From positions 2,170,001 through 2,234,000 of the forward strand of contig NZ_JBIYZW010000001.1 in NCBI RefSeq assembly GCF_044628455.1: DNA of 64,000 nt, in the 5' to 3' direction. Below are positions 10,509-20,870 of the stretch, piece by piece. The notes beneath the pieces are model-generated. The model was given only the letters and a program-made list of their open reading frames with translations. It had not been told where the DNA came from and did no database searches. Positions within the stretch are counted from its first letter, which is position 1; each line of letters opens with the position of its first letter. A program made the position numbers and the translations under genes. This DNA comes from Solirubrum sp044628455. GTDB taxonomy: Bacteria > Bacteroidota > Bacteroidia > Cytophagales > Hymenobacteraceae.

Positions 10509-11846
10509 TTAGCCCTTGTAGAACAGCCACTTCGACAGCTCGCCGTAGGTTACTTTCTTGCCGTACATCAGAATGCCCACGCGGTAGATGCGGCCGGCAA
10601 TCCAGATAGCGCCCACGAACCCGGCAATCAGCAGGGCCATCGACAAGGCTAGCTGCCACGCGGGCACTCCCCCGAAGGGCAGGCGCATCATCATGGCAAT
10701 GGGCGAAGTCAACGGGAAAATCGACATCCAGAACGCCACCTGCCCGTTGGGGTTGGTGGTCAGGATGGCCTGCGACACGACAAAGGTTAGTACCAGCGGC
10801 ATGGTCACGGGCATCATAAACTGCTGGGTGTCGGTTTCGCTGTCGACGGCCGAGCCGATGGCCCCAAACAAGGCGCCGTAGAACAGGTAGCCACCCAGAA
10901 AGTAGAACAGGAAGCAGCCCACCAGCAGCGGCACGTTCAGGTCGGCGTTGTCCACGGCCTGCATCATCTTGGCCACCATGTTGTCTTTTTTGGCGCCTTC
11001 CTTCTGCTCGGGCGTGGTGGGAGCGGCCACGGCGGTAGTACGGTTCACGCGGTCTTGGGCCACCTGGGCCGGGGCCACCGAGCCGGCCATTACCGAGCTG
11101 ATGCCCATGGAGAGCAGTACCCACAGCGCCAGCTGCGTGAAGCCCACGCCGGCAATGCCCAGCACCTTGCCCATCATCAGCTCGAAGGGCTTGACCGAGG
11201 AAATCATCACCTCCACGATGCGGTTGGTTTTCTCCTCCATCACCCCGCGCATGATCTGCACGCCGTAGATAAAGATGAAGATGTAAATCAGGAAGCCCGC
11301 GAAGTAGGCAATACCGGTGCTCACGCCGGTACTGGAGCTTTTCTCCCCGTCCTCGCTCAGGCTGATGGTCTGCAAATCCACGTCGGCCTTCAGGTTGTCG
11401 AGCACGCTGCGGTCGAGGCCGGCCTGGCGCAGGCGCTGGTTCTCGATTTCCTTGTTGACGGCCCGGCGGATGTCGTTTTCCAGCGACATGCCCAGGCCCT
11501 TGCGCGAAAACACTTGCACGGCACCCGGGTCGGCCATGCTCATCTTGGGCACGAAGAGCAGCGCGTCGTACTTGGCTTTGTTGAACTCGTTTTTAGCCGT
11601 GGCCAGGTCGGGCGACACGCGGGTGAAGCTGATGTCGTCCTTGGCCTCGGGCAGCTTATCGGCAAACAGCCCGCCGGCATCGGCAATGGCCACCACCTTG
11701 CCGCTGTCCGACATTTTGGCGATGAGCACGGGCACGGCAAACAACCCCACCGTGAGCAGCGGCCCAATCAGCGACATGATGATGAAACTCTTTTTGCGCA
11801 CCCGCGAGAGGTATTCGCGCTGGGCAATAAGCCAGGTTTTAGACAT
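10509..11846 (-). CDS. ABC-2 type transporter permease (NatB-like)
   Basis: A 445-residue inner-membrane subunit of an ABC exporter. One N-terminal transmembrane helix (about 20-43) is followed by a long extracytoplasmic domain (about 45-185), then a cluster of about five hydrophobic helices between 185 and 425, the layout of the ABC2_membrane_3/NatB type. A Pro/Thr/Lys-rich loop (about 270-295) interrupts the cluster. It lies 48 bases after its ATPase partner, forming a two-gene operon. Related systems export Na+, antibiotics or other small compounds; the substrate here is unknown. Confidence 0.88.
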   Translation of the reverse strand: MSKTWLIAQREYLSRVRKKSFIIMSLIGPLLTVGLFAVPVLIAKMSDSGKVVAIADAGGLFADKLPEAKDDISFTRVSPDLATAKNEFNKAKYDALLFVPKMSMADPGAVQVFSRKGLGMSLENDIRRAVNKEIENQRLRQAGLDRSVLDNLKADVDLQTISLSEDGEKSSSTGVSTGIAYFAGFLIYIFIFIYGVQIMRGVMEEKTNRIVEVMISSVKPFELMMGKVLGIAGVGFTQLALWVLLSMGISSVMAGSVAPAQVAQDRVNRTTAVAAPTTPEQKEGAKKDNMVAKMMQAVDNADLNVPLLVGCFLFYFLGGYLFYGALFGAIGSAVDSETDTQQFMMPVTMPLVLTFVVSQAILTTNPNGQVAFWMSIFPLTSPIAMMMRLPFGGVPAWQLALSMALLIAGFVGAIWIAGRIYRVGILMYGKKVTYGELSKWLFYKG

Positions 11847-11894
11847 GGGTAGAAGTTGCCAGGGGCAGTTTTTCGGTGGTCGGGAGGGGCCGGG

Positions 11895-12845
11895 TTAGGC
11901 CAGGACGGAGTCGGTTTCGGGCACGTAGTCGGGCTGGGTTTCGCGCACGCGCCGGATAAAGATTTCGTTGATGCTGGGCACCTTCTCGCGGAAGGCGTGC
12001 ACCTCCACGTTGCCGGCCCCGATGAGGTAGCGCAGCAAATCGTTGGGCGTGCCGTGCACAATGCGGATGCGGTCGTAGAAGTGGCCGTTTTCGCGCTCCT
12101 TGTGCTCGAGCACCTCAAAATCGGGGTGCATCACCAGCAGCCGGCCCCGGCCCTCCACCTCGTAGGTTTGGGAGCGGTAGGCGTCGCGCACCTGCCGCAC
12201 CGGTCCGTCGAGCACCTTTTTCGAGCGGTTGATCAGGGCAATATGGTCGCAGAGCTCTTCCACTGACTCCATGCGATGGGTCGAGAAGATGATGCTCACG
12301 CCCTGCTCGCGCAAAGCCAGAATCTCGTCCTTAAGCAGGTTGGCATTGATGGGGTCGAAGCCCGAAAACGGCTCGTCCAGGATCAGCAGCCTGGGGTCGT
12401 GCACCACGGTGGCCACAAACTGCACCTTCTGCTGCATGCCCTTGGAGAGGTCCTCCACGTTCTTGTCTACCCAGCTCTTGATGTCGAAGCGGTCGAGCCA
12501 GTACTTGATTTTCTCCCGCGCCTCGGCTTTGGAGAGGCCCTTGAGCTGGGCCAGGTACAGCAGCTGCTCGCCCACCTTCATCTTTTTGTAGAGCCCGCGC
12601 TCCTCGGGCAGGTAGCCGATCTGGCCGATGTGCGAGGGGTTGAGCCGCTCGCCGCGGAAGCGGATTTCGCCCGCGTCGGCGCCGGTAATCTGGGTGATGA
12701 TGCGGATCAGGGAGGTTTTGCCCGCGCCGTTGGGCCCGAGCAGCCCGAAGATGGAGCCCTCGGGAATATCGATGCTCACTCCGTCGAGGGCGGTGTGGCT
12801 GGCGTACTGCTTGCGTACGTCGATGGCCTGAAGAATGGGTTTCAC
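11895..12845 (-). CDS. ABC transporter ATP-binding protein (NatA-like)
   Basis: A 316-residue ATPase that powers the adjacent ABC-2 permease. The Walker A motif GPNGAGKT lies at residues 37-44, a variant signature LSKGMQQK near 130, Walker B LLILDEPFSGFDP near 153, and the switch histidine in STHRMES near 187. A C-terminal extension of about 90 residues follows, typical of the DUF4162-bearing NatA subclass. The start is a GTG at 12843-12845 that directly precedes the family opening KPILQAIDVRK; the upstream frame gives low-complexity sequence. Confidence 0.88.
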   Translation of the reverse strand: MKPILQAIDVRKQYASHTALDGVSIDIPEGSIFGLLGPNGAGKTSLIRIITQITGADAGEIRFRGERLNPSHIGQIGYLPEERGLYKKMKVGEQLLYLAQLKGLSKAEAREKIKYWLDRFDIKSWVDKNVEDLSKGMQQKVQFVATVVHDPRLLILDEPFSGFDPINANLLKDEILALREQGVSIIFSTHRMESVEELCDHIALINRSKKVLDGPVRQVRDAYRSQTYEVEGRGRLLVMHPDFEVLEHKERENGHFYDRIRIVHGTPNDLLRYLIGAGNVEVHAFREKVPSINEIFIRRVRETQPDYVPETDSVLA

Positions 12846-13011
12846 GGCAGTTGAGGAGGTTGATTGCTCCGCCAAGGTAGAAAGGTTGCACCGGGCGGCG
12901 CATATCGCCGCGGCCAATCTTCTACCAACGGTAGCTTTCCCGGCCCCAACGGCCCAAAACCGGCTCCCAACTGCCGCCGCTGATGGGCGGCTGCCCGTGC
13001 TCACCCGACGC

Positions 13012-13045
13012 AAAAAAGCCCGCTCCAGCAGCTGGAGCGGGCTTT
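13012..13045 (-). terminator. Rho-independent terminator after dnaJ
   Basis: A 15-bp inverted repeat (13015-13029 with 13031-13045) separated by one base is followed on the minus strand by six T residues (13012-13017). It lies 35 bases after the dnaJ stop. Confidence 0.88.
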
Positions 13046-13079
13046 ATAAGCTGTCCGCGCAATCCGCGGCCATCCGGGC

Positions 13080-14228
13080 TTACTGAAAGTATTCCTTTAC
13101 TTTCTCGAAGAAGCCCTTTTCGTTTTTGCCGGGGCTGGGCGTGAAGTTGGGCGAGTAGCGCAGCTTCTCGAGGGCGGCGCGCTCCTCTCCGGTCACGTTC
13201 TTGGGTGTCCACACGTTCACGTGAATGAGCTGGTCGCCCTTGCCGTAGCCGTTCAGGTCGGGAATGCCCTTGCCGCGCAGGCGCAGGATTTTGCCGGCCT
13301 GGGTACCCGGGTCAATCTTCACCTTCACCTTGCCCTCGATGGTGGGCACCTCGATGCTGGCGCCCAGGGCCGCGTCGATGATGGAGATGTACTGGTCGAG
13401 CACTACGTTGTTACCATCGCGCTTGAGGAATTCGTGGGGCTCTTCCTCAATCTGAATGAGCAGGTCGCCGGGCACGCCGCCGCGCTCGGGGAAGTTGCCC
13501 TTGCCGCTCATCGAGAGCTGCATGCCCTCGGCTACGCCGGCGGGAATGTTGATGGGGATGATTTCCTCGGCCAGCTGCCGGCCTTCGCCGTGGCACACGT
13601 CGCACTTCTGGCTCACGATTTTGCCTTCGCCGTGGCAGGTGGGGCAGGTCGAGCTGCTCACCATCTGGCCCAGCATGGTTTGCACCACGCGCTTCACCTG
13701 CCCCTGGCCGTGGCAGGTGCCGCAGTCCTTGAGTTCGGTGCCGTTTTTGGCGCCGGTGCCCTGGCAGCCGTTGCAGGCCGTGTAGCGCTTCACCTTGATC
13801 TTTTTCTCGACGCCGTTGGCCACTTCCTCCAGATCGAGCTTGAGCTTGATGCGCAGGTTGGAGCCCTTGCGCACGCGGCGGCCGCCGCGCTGGCCGCCCC
13901 CGCCGAAGAAGCTCTCGAAGCCCCCGCCGCCACCGAAGATGTCGCCGAACTGCGAGAAGATGTCTTCCATGCTCGGGCCGTGGCCGTTGCCGCCGGCGCC
14001 GCCCACGCCCTGGTGACCAAACCGGTCGTAGCGGGCGCGCTTCTGCTCGTCGCTCAGTACCTCGTAGGCCTCGGCAGCTTCCTTGAACTTGTCTTCCGCC
14101 GTGGGGTCGTCGGGGTTTTTGTCGGGGTGAAACTTGATGGCCACCTTGCGGTAGGCCTTCTTGATTTCGTCGCCCGACGCGTTTTTGGCTACGCCCAGAA
14201 TTTCGTAATAATCTCGCTTGGTCGACAT
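13080..14228 (-). CDS. dnaJ: Chaperone protein DnaJ (Hsp40)
   Basis: A 382-residue co-chaperone that stimulates the DnaK ATPase and delivers unfolded clients. Full type I architecture: J domain with HPD at 34-36, a Gly/Phe-rich linker (GGAGGNGHGP and GGGGGFESFFGG), a zinc-finger domain with four CxxCxGxG repeats (CNGCQGTG, CGTCHGQG, CPTCHGEG, CDVCHGEG), and a C-terminal peptide-binding domain. It lies 120 bases downstream of grpE on the same strand; dnaK is not adjacent. Inverted 7-bp-period arrays fill the gap to grpE. Confidence 0.98.
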   Translation of the reverse strand: MSTKRDYYEILGVAKNASGDEIKKAYRKVAIKFHPDKNPDDPTAEDKFKEAAEAYEVLSDEQKRARYDRFGHQGVGGAGGNGHGPSMEDIFSQFGDIFGGGGGFESFFGGGGQRGGRRVRKGSNLRIKLKLDLEEVANGVEKKIKVKRYTACNGCQGTGAKNGTELKDCGTCHGQGQVKRVVQTMLGQMVSSSTCPTCHGEGKIVSQKCDVCHGEGRQLAEEIIPINIPAGVAEGMQLSMSGKGNFPERGGVPGDLLIQIEEEPHEFLKRDGNNVVLDQYISIIDAALGASIEVPTIEGKVKVKIDPGTQAGKILRLRGKGIPDLNGYGKGDQLIHVNVWTPKNVTGEERAALEKLRYSPNFTPSPGKNEKGFFEKVKEYFQ

Positions 14229-14237
14229 GACGTTGTC

Positions 14238-14279
14238 GGTATCAGGTAAATGGTATTGGGTAGTTGGTAGTCGGTAAGG
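14238..14279 (+). repeat. 7-bp-period array A3, outward from dnaJ start
   Basis: Six GGT triplets stand exactly 7 bases apart (14238, 14245, 14252, 14259, 14266, 14273). The array begins 10 bases outside the dnaJ start codon. It carries two segments complementary to the opposing array at 14316-14341. Confidence 0.72.
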
Positions 14280-14315
14280 CAGCCAGGCAGCCGAAGCGGC
14301 CTGACACTGGTCCTG

Positions 14316-14341
14316 TTACCTGATACCCAATACTTACTACC
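14316..14341 (-). repeat. 7-bp-period array A4, outward from grpE stop
   Basis: ACC, ACC, ACT, ACC triplets stand at 14318, 14325, 14332 and 14339 (exact 7-bp spacing; GGTANTR heptads on the minus strand). The array starts 8 bases after the grpE stop. An 11-bp perfect inverted match links 14316-14326 to 14239-14249. Confidence 0.68.
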
Positions 14342-14348
14342 AAAAAAT

Positions 14349-14930
14349 TTACTGGCCCAGCACCACCTTAGCGTGGCGAATCACCTTGTCGCCCAGGTAG
14401 TAGCCTTTCTCAATCTCATCGACCACCTTGCCCTTCAGCTCCTCGCTCGGCGCCGGAATCTGGGTGATGGCCTCGTGCAGGTCGGGGTCGAAGGCGCCGC
14501 CCTGGGCGTTCATGGGCTGCAGGCCCTTCTGCTGCAGGGCTTTCTGCAGCTTGCCGTGAATGATGTCGATGCTCTCGCGCACCACGTTGGCGTCGTCGGT
14601 CGTCTGGGTGTGCTGGCGGGCGCGGTCAAAGTCGTCGAGCACGGGCAGCAGCACGGTCATCAGCTCCTGGTTGGCGGTCTTGAACAGCTCGGCGCGCTCC
14701 TTGGTGGTGCGGCGCTTGTAGTTCTCAAACTCGGCCGCCAGGCGCAGGTACTTGTCTTTCAGTTCGCTCACTTCCTGGTCGGTACGGGTAGCTTCGGCTT
14801 TAGGGGCACCGCCATCGGCCGGCTGGCCAGCCGGCTCTTCCATCATTTCGCCGGCTACGTGGTCGGCACTGGCGGGAGCGGCAGCTTCGTTCTGCAGCTC
14901 GTCGGGGTTCGGAAACGTTGCGTCAGCCAT
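14349..14930 (-). CDS. grpE: Nucleotide exchange factor GrpE
   Basis: A 193-residue DnaK nucleotide-exchange factor. An acidic, Ala-rich N-terminal tail (about 1-50) precedes the long helix (ELKDKYLRLAAEFENYKRRTTKER, in two parts around residues 55-80) and the C-terminal beta domain ending in the hallmark GYYLGDKVIRHAKVVLG. Length and ending match the family. It is the first gene of a grpE-dnaJ pair and so probably heat-shock responsive, although I see no CIRCE element in the upstream region. It is divergent from the GAF gene. Confidence 0.97.
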   Translation of the reverse strand: MADATFPNPDELQNEAAAPASADHVAGEMMEEPAGQPADGGAPKAEATRTDQEVSELKDKYLRLAAEFENYKRRTTKERAELFKTANQELMTVLLPVLDDFDRARQHTQTTDDANVVRESIDIIHGKLQKALQQKGLQPMNAQGGAFDPDLHEAITQIPAPSEELKGKVVDEIEKGYYLGDKVIRHAKVVLGQ

Positions 14931-15212
14931 TCCTTAGGTCAAGTATTTCAGGCAGATGGATGTTCTACTAGGTAAAGGGCCCCGGACAAGGAGTTTGCCA
15001 AAGCCCCGATGCGTGACATAGTGGCACGGAAACCGCGCGGTCGGCCCAAATGGTTCGGACGAGGCGGCAGTTTGCTTCAGCCACTGCGCCACGCCAAGCG
15101 GCCGACAGCTGGCAAGCAGCATGGTACTACCTTGCAGCCGCCACACCTGTTATTTCTTTGCGCACAGACTGGATGCGCTCCTTGGGCCGCGGTACCAGCC
15201 AGATGTTTTTCC

Positions 15213-15701
15213 ATGACCAGAATTTCTCCCCAATCGGCCGCCGATTCTCAGCAACCCGAAATTCAGGCGTTTGCCAGTATTCTGCACACCCGGGGCGTGC
15301 ATGCGGCCCTGCAATTCCTGAACGGCCGCACGCCGCACCGCTACACCGGCGTCTTCCGCTTCGACGGCGACGTGCTGCGCAACGAAGCTTTGTTTGACCG
15401 CTACCAGCCCGAGCAACTGAAAGGAGCCGATGCTCCGATGCAGGCCACCTACTGCTCGTTGGTGGGCCGACAGCAGGCGCCGCTGGAAATCAACGATGCC
15501 ACCACCGATGCGCGGGTGAAGGGAATTATTGAGACGCCGGTGGTATCCTACTGCGGCGTCCTCATCCGCGACGCGGCGGGCAAGGCCTTTGGGACCCTTT
15601 GCCACTACGACATGCAGCGCTGCCAGGAGCGCACGACCGATCTGCCCTTGCTCGAAGCCGCCGCGCAGCTGCTTTACCGACAGCTGCACCCAGCTGCCTA
15701 A
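15213..15701 (+). CDS. Stand-alone GAF-domain protein
   Basis: A 162-residue cytoplasmic protein that is almost entirely one GAF domain. Residues about 20-155 show the GAF pattern, with the AALQFLNGRTPHRYTGVFRF strand-helix start, a Thr-Tyr-Cys ligand-side segment (QATYCSLVGR), and the late VVSYCGVLIRDAAGKAFGTLC beta strands split by a turn. GAF domains bind cyclic nucleotides, tetrapyrroles or other small ligands; there is no output domain here. ATG 15213 starts the domain closely; the frame is open upstream without protein character. Its TAA overlaps the stop codon of convergent obg by 3 bases. Confidence 0.8.
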   Translation: MTRISPQSAADSQQPEIQAFASILHTRGVHAALQFLNGRTPHRYTGVFRFDGDVLRNEALFDRYQPEQLKGADAPMQATYCSLVGRQQAPLEINDATTDARVKGIIETPVVSYCGVLIRDAAGKAFGTLCHYDMQRCQERTTDLPLLEAAAQLLYRQLHPAA

Positions 15702-16816
15702 TCCCGCTGGGTTTCCGGCGAATCTTCGTCGTCGAACGTGTCTTCGTCGTCGAATTCGTTTGCGTTGTCGGCTCGTTTCGGCGTCCAGATGCTGTGACGC
15801 AAAGGCTTAGGGTCTTCGCGGCGGGCCTCCTGAATCTGCTGCCAGAGCAGATCCTTCAGCTGCTGCATGTTTTTCTGGGTGATGCTGGAGATGAACACGT
15901 GCGGCACGTCGGCGGGCAGCGTGGCGCGGATTTCGGCTTCCAGCTCCTCGTCCAGCATGTCGGCCTTGGTAATGGCCAGCACCCGGCGCTTGTCCAGCAA
16001 ATCGGGGTTGAACTGCGCCAGCTCGCTCAGCAACACCTGGTACTCGGCGGCAATGTCGGGCGAGTCGGCGGCAATCATGAACAGCAGGGTGGCGTTGCGC
16101 TCGATGTGCTTGAGGAAGCGTAGCCCCAGGCCCTTGCCTTCGGCGGCGCCCTCGATGATGCCCGGGATGTCGGCCATCACGAAGCTTTGGTAGTCGCGGT
16201 AGCCCACCACGCCCAGGTTGGGCACCAGGGTAGTGAAGGCGTAGTCGGCAATTTTGGGCGTGGCGGCCGACACTACCGACAGCAGGGTGCTCTTGCCCGC
16301 GTTGGGGAAACCTACCAGACCCACGTCGGCCAGCAGCTTCAGTTCCAACACGTTCCACACCTCCTGGCCCGGCTCGCCGGGTTGGGCGTAGGTGGGCGCC
16401 TGGTTGGTGCTGGTTTTAAAGTGGTCGTTGCCCCAGCCACCACGGCCGCCGGGCGTCAGGATGATTTCCTGACCGTCTTCGGTGATTTCGGCGCGGATTT
16501 CCCCGGTTTCGGCGTCGCGGGCAATGGTGCCCAGCGGCACGTCGAGAATCACGTCCTCGCCCTCGGCGCCGGTGCAGAGGCCGCCGCTGCCGGGCACGCC
16601 GTGGCCGGCAATGACGTGCTTTTTGTACTGCAGGTGCAGCAGCGTCCAGAGCTGCTTGTTGCCGCGCAGGATGATGTGGCCGCCCCGGCCGCCGTCGCCG
16701 CCGTCGGGCCCGCCCAGCGGCCGGCCCTTGGAGCGGAACATGTGGGCCGAACCCGCCCCGCCCCGACCGGAGCGGCAGCAGATTTTAACGTAGTCGATGA
16801 AGTTGTTGGAAGCCAA
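15698..16816 (-). CDS. obg: GTPase Obg/CgtA
   Basis: A 372-residue essential GTPase involved in late 50S ribosome assembly and stress control. The glycine-rich Obg fold occupies residues 1-158 (GRGGAGSAHMFRSKGRP, GGDGGRGGHI). The G domain has P-loop GFPNAGKST near 167, the DIPGIIEGA switch II motif near 213, and TKAD near 284. The C-terminal tail is acidic and short (DDEDTFDDEDS). Its last bases overlap the convergent GAF gene by 4 bases (TAG against TAA). It is preceded by a 7-bp-period array. Confidence 0.97.
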   Translation of the reverse strand: MASNNFIDYVKICCRSGRGGAGSAHMFRSKGRPLGGPDGGDGGRGGHIILRGNKQLWTLLHLQYKKHVIAGHGVPGSGGLCTGAEGEDVILDVPLGTIARDAETGEIRAEITEDGQEIILTPGGRGGWGNDHFKTSTNQAPTYAQPGEPGQEVWNVLELKLLADVGLVGFPNAGKSTLLSVVSAATPKIADYAFTTLVPNLGVVGYRDYQSFVMADIPGIIEGAAEGKGLGLRFLKHIERNATLLFMIAADSPDIAAEYQVLLSELAQFNPDLLDKRRVLAITKADMLDEELEAEIRATLPADVPHVFISSITQKNMQQLKDLLWQQIQEARREDPKPLRHSIWTPKRADNANEFDDEDTFDDEDSPETQRD

Positions 16817-16822
16817 TTTTTT

Positions 16823-16860
16823 AATTACGAATTAAGAATTAGGTAGTAGGAATTGAGGTA
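16823..16860 (+). repeat. 7-bp-period array A5, outward from obg start
   Basis: Heptads AATTACG, AATTAAG, AATTAGG, TAGTAGG and AATTGAG run without gaps from 16823 to 16857, starting 6 bases outside the obg ATG. The A/T-rich units grade into the GGTA type seen elsewhere. No inverted partner array is seen on the adk side. Confidence 0.6.
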
Positions 16861-16906
16861 GCCTCAGCCCTTCCTGATTCTCGGTTGGCGTGTCGTGAAA
16901 AAAGCC

Positions 16907-17002
16907 GTCATCCTGAGCGGGGCAAGCGACCGTACCCGGCTGGAACGAGTTGAAGAACGTCGTTCCGGTCTGATAAGGTCCTTCGCTCACGCTCAGGATG
17001 AC
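16907..17002. repeat. REP/MITE-like 96-bp hairpin element
   Basis: The element is bounded by a perfect 13-bp terminal inverted repeat (16907-16919 GTCATCCTGAGCG; 16990-17002 its reverse complement). Inside there is a nested 7-bp perfect stem (16942-16948 with 16960-16966), flanked by a 4-bp pair (16928-16931 with 16967-16970). No ORF of note. The termini resemble dispersed REP-like repeats common in Hymenobacter and other bacterial genomes (from memory, not searched). I see a single copy in this window. Confidence 0.65.
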
Positions 17003-17039
17003 AGAAGTTGTCAGGCGCTGCCGGAGCAGCCCGGCAAAG

Positions 17040-17663
17040 TTACGCCTTTACCTCGTTGGCAGCCTGCCCGCCGTCGGTAACGGTGGCCGGCTGGTGCGAG
17101 TCGATCAGGCCGCAGAGCTGCGAGAAGATGTCGTCGATGGCGCCGATGCCGGGAATGGCGTGGAACTTGTCCTGCTCGGCGTAGTACGAGGCCACCTGCG
17201 CGGTTTTGGTGTTGTACTCCACTACGCGGCGGCGAATCAGCTCCTCGTTCTGGTCGTCGGGGCGGCCCGAGGTTTTGCCGCGCTCGAGCAGGCGCTTCAC
17301 CAGCTCGTCCTCGGTTACTTCCAGCGCCACCATGCACGAAATGCCGGTGTCGTAGCGCTGCAGCAGCGCGTCGAGGGCTTCGGCCTGGGGAATGGTGCGC
17401 GGAAAGCCGTCGAAGATGAAGCCCGCAGCCTGGGTGTTGCTGGCCAGCTGGCTTTCAATCATGCCAATGACCACGGCGTCGGGCACCAGTTCGCCGGCGT
17501 CCATGAGTTTCTTGGCCGTCAGGCCCAGCTCGGTGCCCTGGGCAATCTGCGAGCGGAGCAGGTCGCCGGTGGAGAGGTGTACCAGACCGTAGCGCTGAAT
17601 CAGCTTCTGGCTTTGGGTTCCTTTGCCGGCGCCGGGGGGGCCAAACAACACGATATTGAGCAT
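17040..17663 (-). CDS. adk: Adenylate kinase
   Basis: A 207-residue enzyme that interconverts ATP + AMP and 2 ADP. P-loop GPPGAGKGT lies at residues 8-16, the AMP-binding segment LSTGDLLRSQI near 30-40, DGFPRT near 85-90, and the LID arginine region GRPDDQNEELIRRR near 132-145. The LID is the short form without zinc cysteines. The tail after about residue 190 (ATVTDGGQAANEVKA) is a low-complexity extension. It is the downstream neighbour of hpt on the same strand (86-base gap). Confidence 0.97.
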   Translation of the reverse strand: MLNIVLFGPPGAGKGTQSQKLIQRYGLVHLSTGDLLRSQIAQGTELGLTAKKLMDAGELVPDAVVIGMIESQLASNTQAAGFIFDGFPRTIPQAEALDALLQRYDTGISCMVALEVTEDELVKRLLERGKTSGRPDDQNEELIRRRVVEYNTKTAQVASYYAEQDKFHAIPGIGAIDDIFSQLCGLIDSHQPATVTDGGQAANEVKA

Positions 17664-17749
17664 GATCGGAAGTGGTAGCGGGGAGAGGTGAGAGAAGGAG
17701 CGAGAGTAAGTTACGGAATTGCGGCCAGCCGCCGGGCGGGTTTTGGCCC

Positions 17750-18289
17750 TTATACGGCCCGGTACAGGTCGCGGTAGTTGCGGCCTAGCCCGTCGTAGTC
17801 GAGGCCGTAGCCCACCACGAAGTCGTTGGGAATGGCCAAGCCCTGGTACTTGACGTGCAGCGGGTGCTGCAGGCAGTCGGGCTTGATGAGCAGGGTGGCG
17901 ACTTCCACCGAGGCCGGCTCCAGCGCCCGCAGCTGCGCCAGCAGGGCCTGCATGGTGTGGCCGGTGTCCACGATGTCTTCGAGGATGACCAGGTGGCGGC
18001 CGCGCACGTCTTCCTGCAAACCCAGAATTTCCTTGACCTGCCCCGTCGAGCCGGTGCCCTCGTACGAGGCCACGCGGATAAAGGTCACTTCGCAGGGCAC
18101 GGTTATTTCCTTCAGCAGGTCGGCAGCGAACATAAACGAGCCGTTGAGCACGGCCACGAACAGCGGCACCTGGTCGGCGTAATCCTGGTTGAGGCGGGCC
18201 GCCACGGCGCGCACCGCGTCGGTGAGCCGGGCTTCGGGCAGATACGGCGCGAAGGCCTTGTTGTGCAGCGAAATAGAGGCTTGCGGCAT
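17750..18289 (-). CDS. hpt: Hypoxanthine phosphoribosyltransferase
   Basis: A 179-residue purine-salvage enzyme that makes IMP (and usually GMP) from PRPP and the free base. The PRPP-binding motif VILEDIVDTGHT lies near residues 98-109, the flexible-loop SYEGTGSTG near 75-83, and the purine-contacting DFVVGYGLDYD segment near 155-165. It probably forms a salvage pair with adk downstream. Start ATG at 18287-18289; a near-match promoter box (TACCTTCG) lies about 35 bases upstream. Confidence 0.95.
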   Translation of the reverse strand: MPQASISLHNKAFAPYLPEARLTDAVRAVAARLNQDYADQVPLFVAVLNGSFMFAADLLKEITVPCEVTFIRVASYEGTGSTGQVKEILGLQEDVRGRHLVILEDIVDTGHTMQALLAQLRALEPASVEVATLLIKPDCLQHPLHVKYQGLAIPNDFVVGYGLDYDGLGRNYRDLYRAV

Positions 18290-18412
18290 GCCAGCGGGTT
18301 AGGGACCTGGGCGAAAAGTGCGGCGAAGGTACGAACCAAAACCGAGCGGCCCGGCCCCTACCCCGCTTTCAGCCCGGGCGCCGGCACCCGGACCGCCCGG
18401 TTTGGCCCCGAC

Positions 18413-18450
18413 AAAAACAGTGGAGCCCCAGCTTCCCGCCGGGGCTCCAC
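18413..18450 (-). terminator. Rho-independent terminator after hppA
   Basis: A perfect 10-bp stem (18420-18429 with 18441-18450) with an 11-base loop is followed on the minus strand by TGTTTTTG. It lies 25 bases after the pyrophosphatase stop. Confidence 0.82.
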
Positions 18451-18475
18451 CCGCAACCAACGGCCCCTCAGGGCT

Positions 18476-20737
<2,262 letters not shown>

Positions 20738-20870
20738 AAAGCGGTGTTAAGGGTTGGTAAGAAGGGAGGATGAAGCCGCTCACTGCGGAGCGGACCAGGG
20801 TTGGCGCTTGAAAAATAGACGTTTTAAGTCCAAGCCCAACTTTTTTCTTCAACTCCGGCTTCTTTCCGCC

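Noticed and set aside
12846..13013. A longer N-terminus (56 codons) for the ABC ATPase starting at an upstream ATG
   Set aside because: The extra stretch reads as low-complexity sequence, and the GTG at 12845 sits exactly at the conserved beginning.
17664..17725. Purine-rich stretch upstream of adk as another 7-bp array
   Set aside because: G/A-rich, but the anchor triplets do not keep a 7-base spacing.
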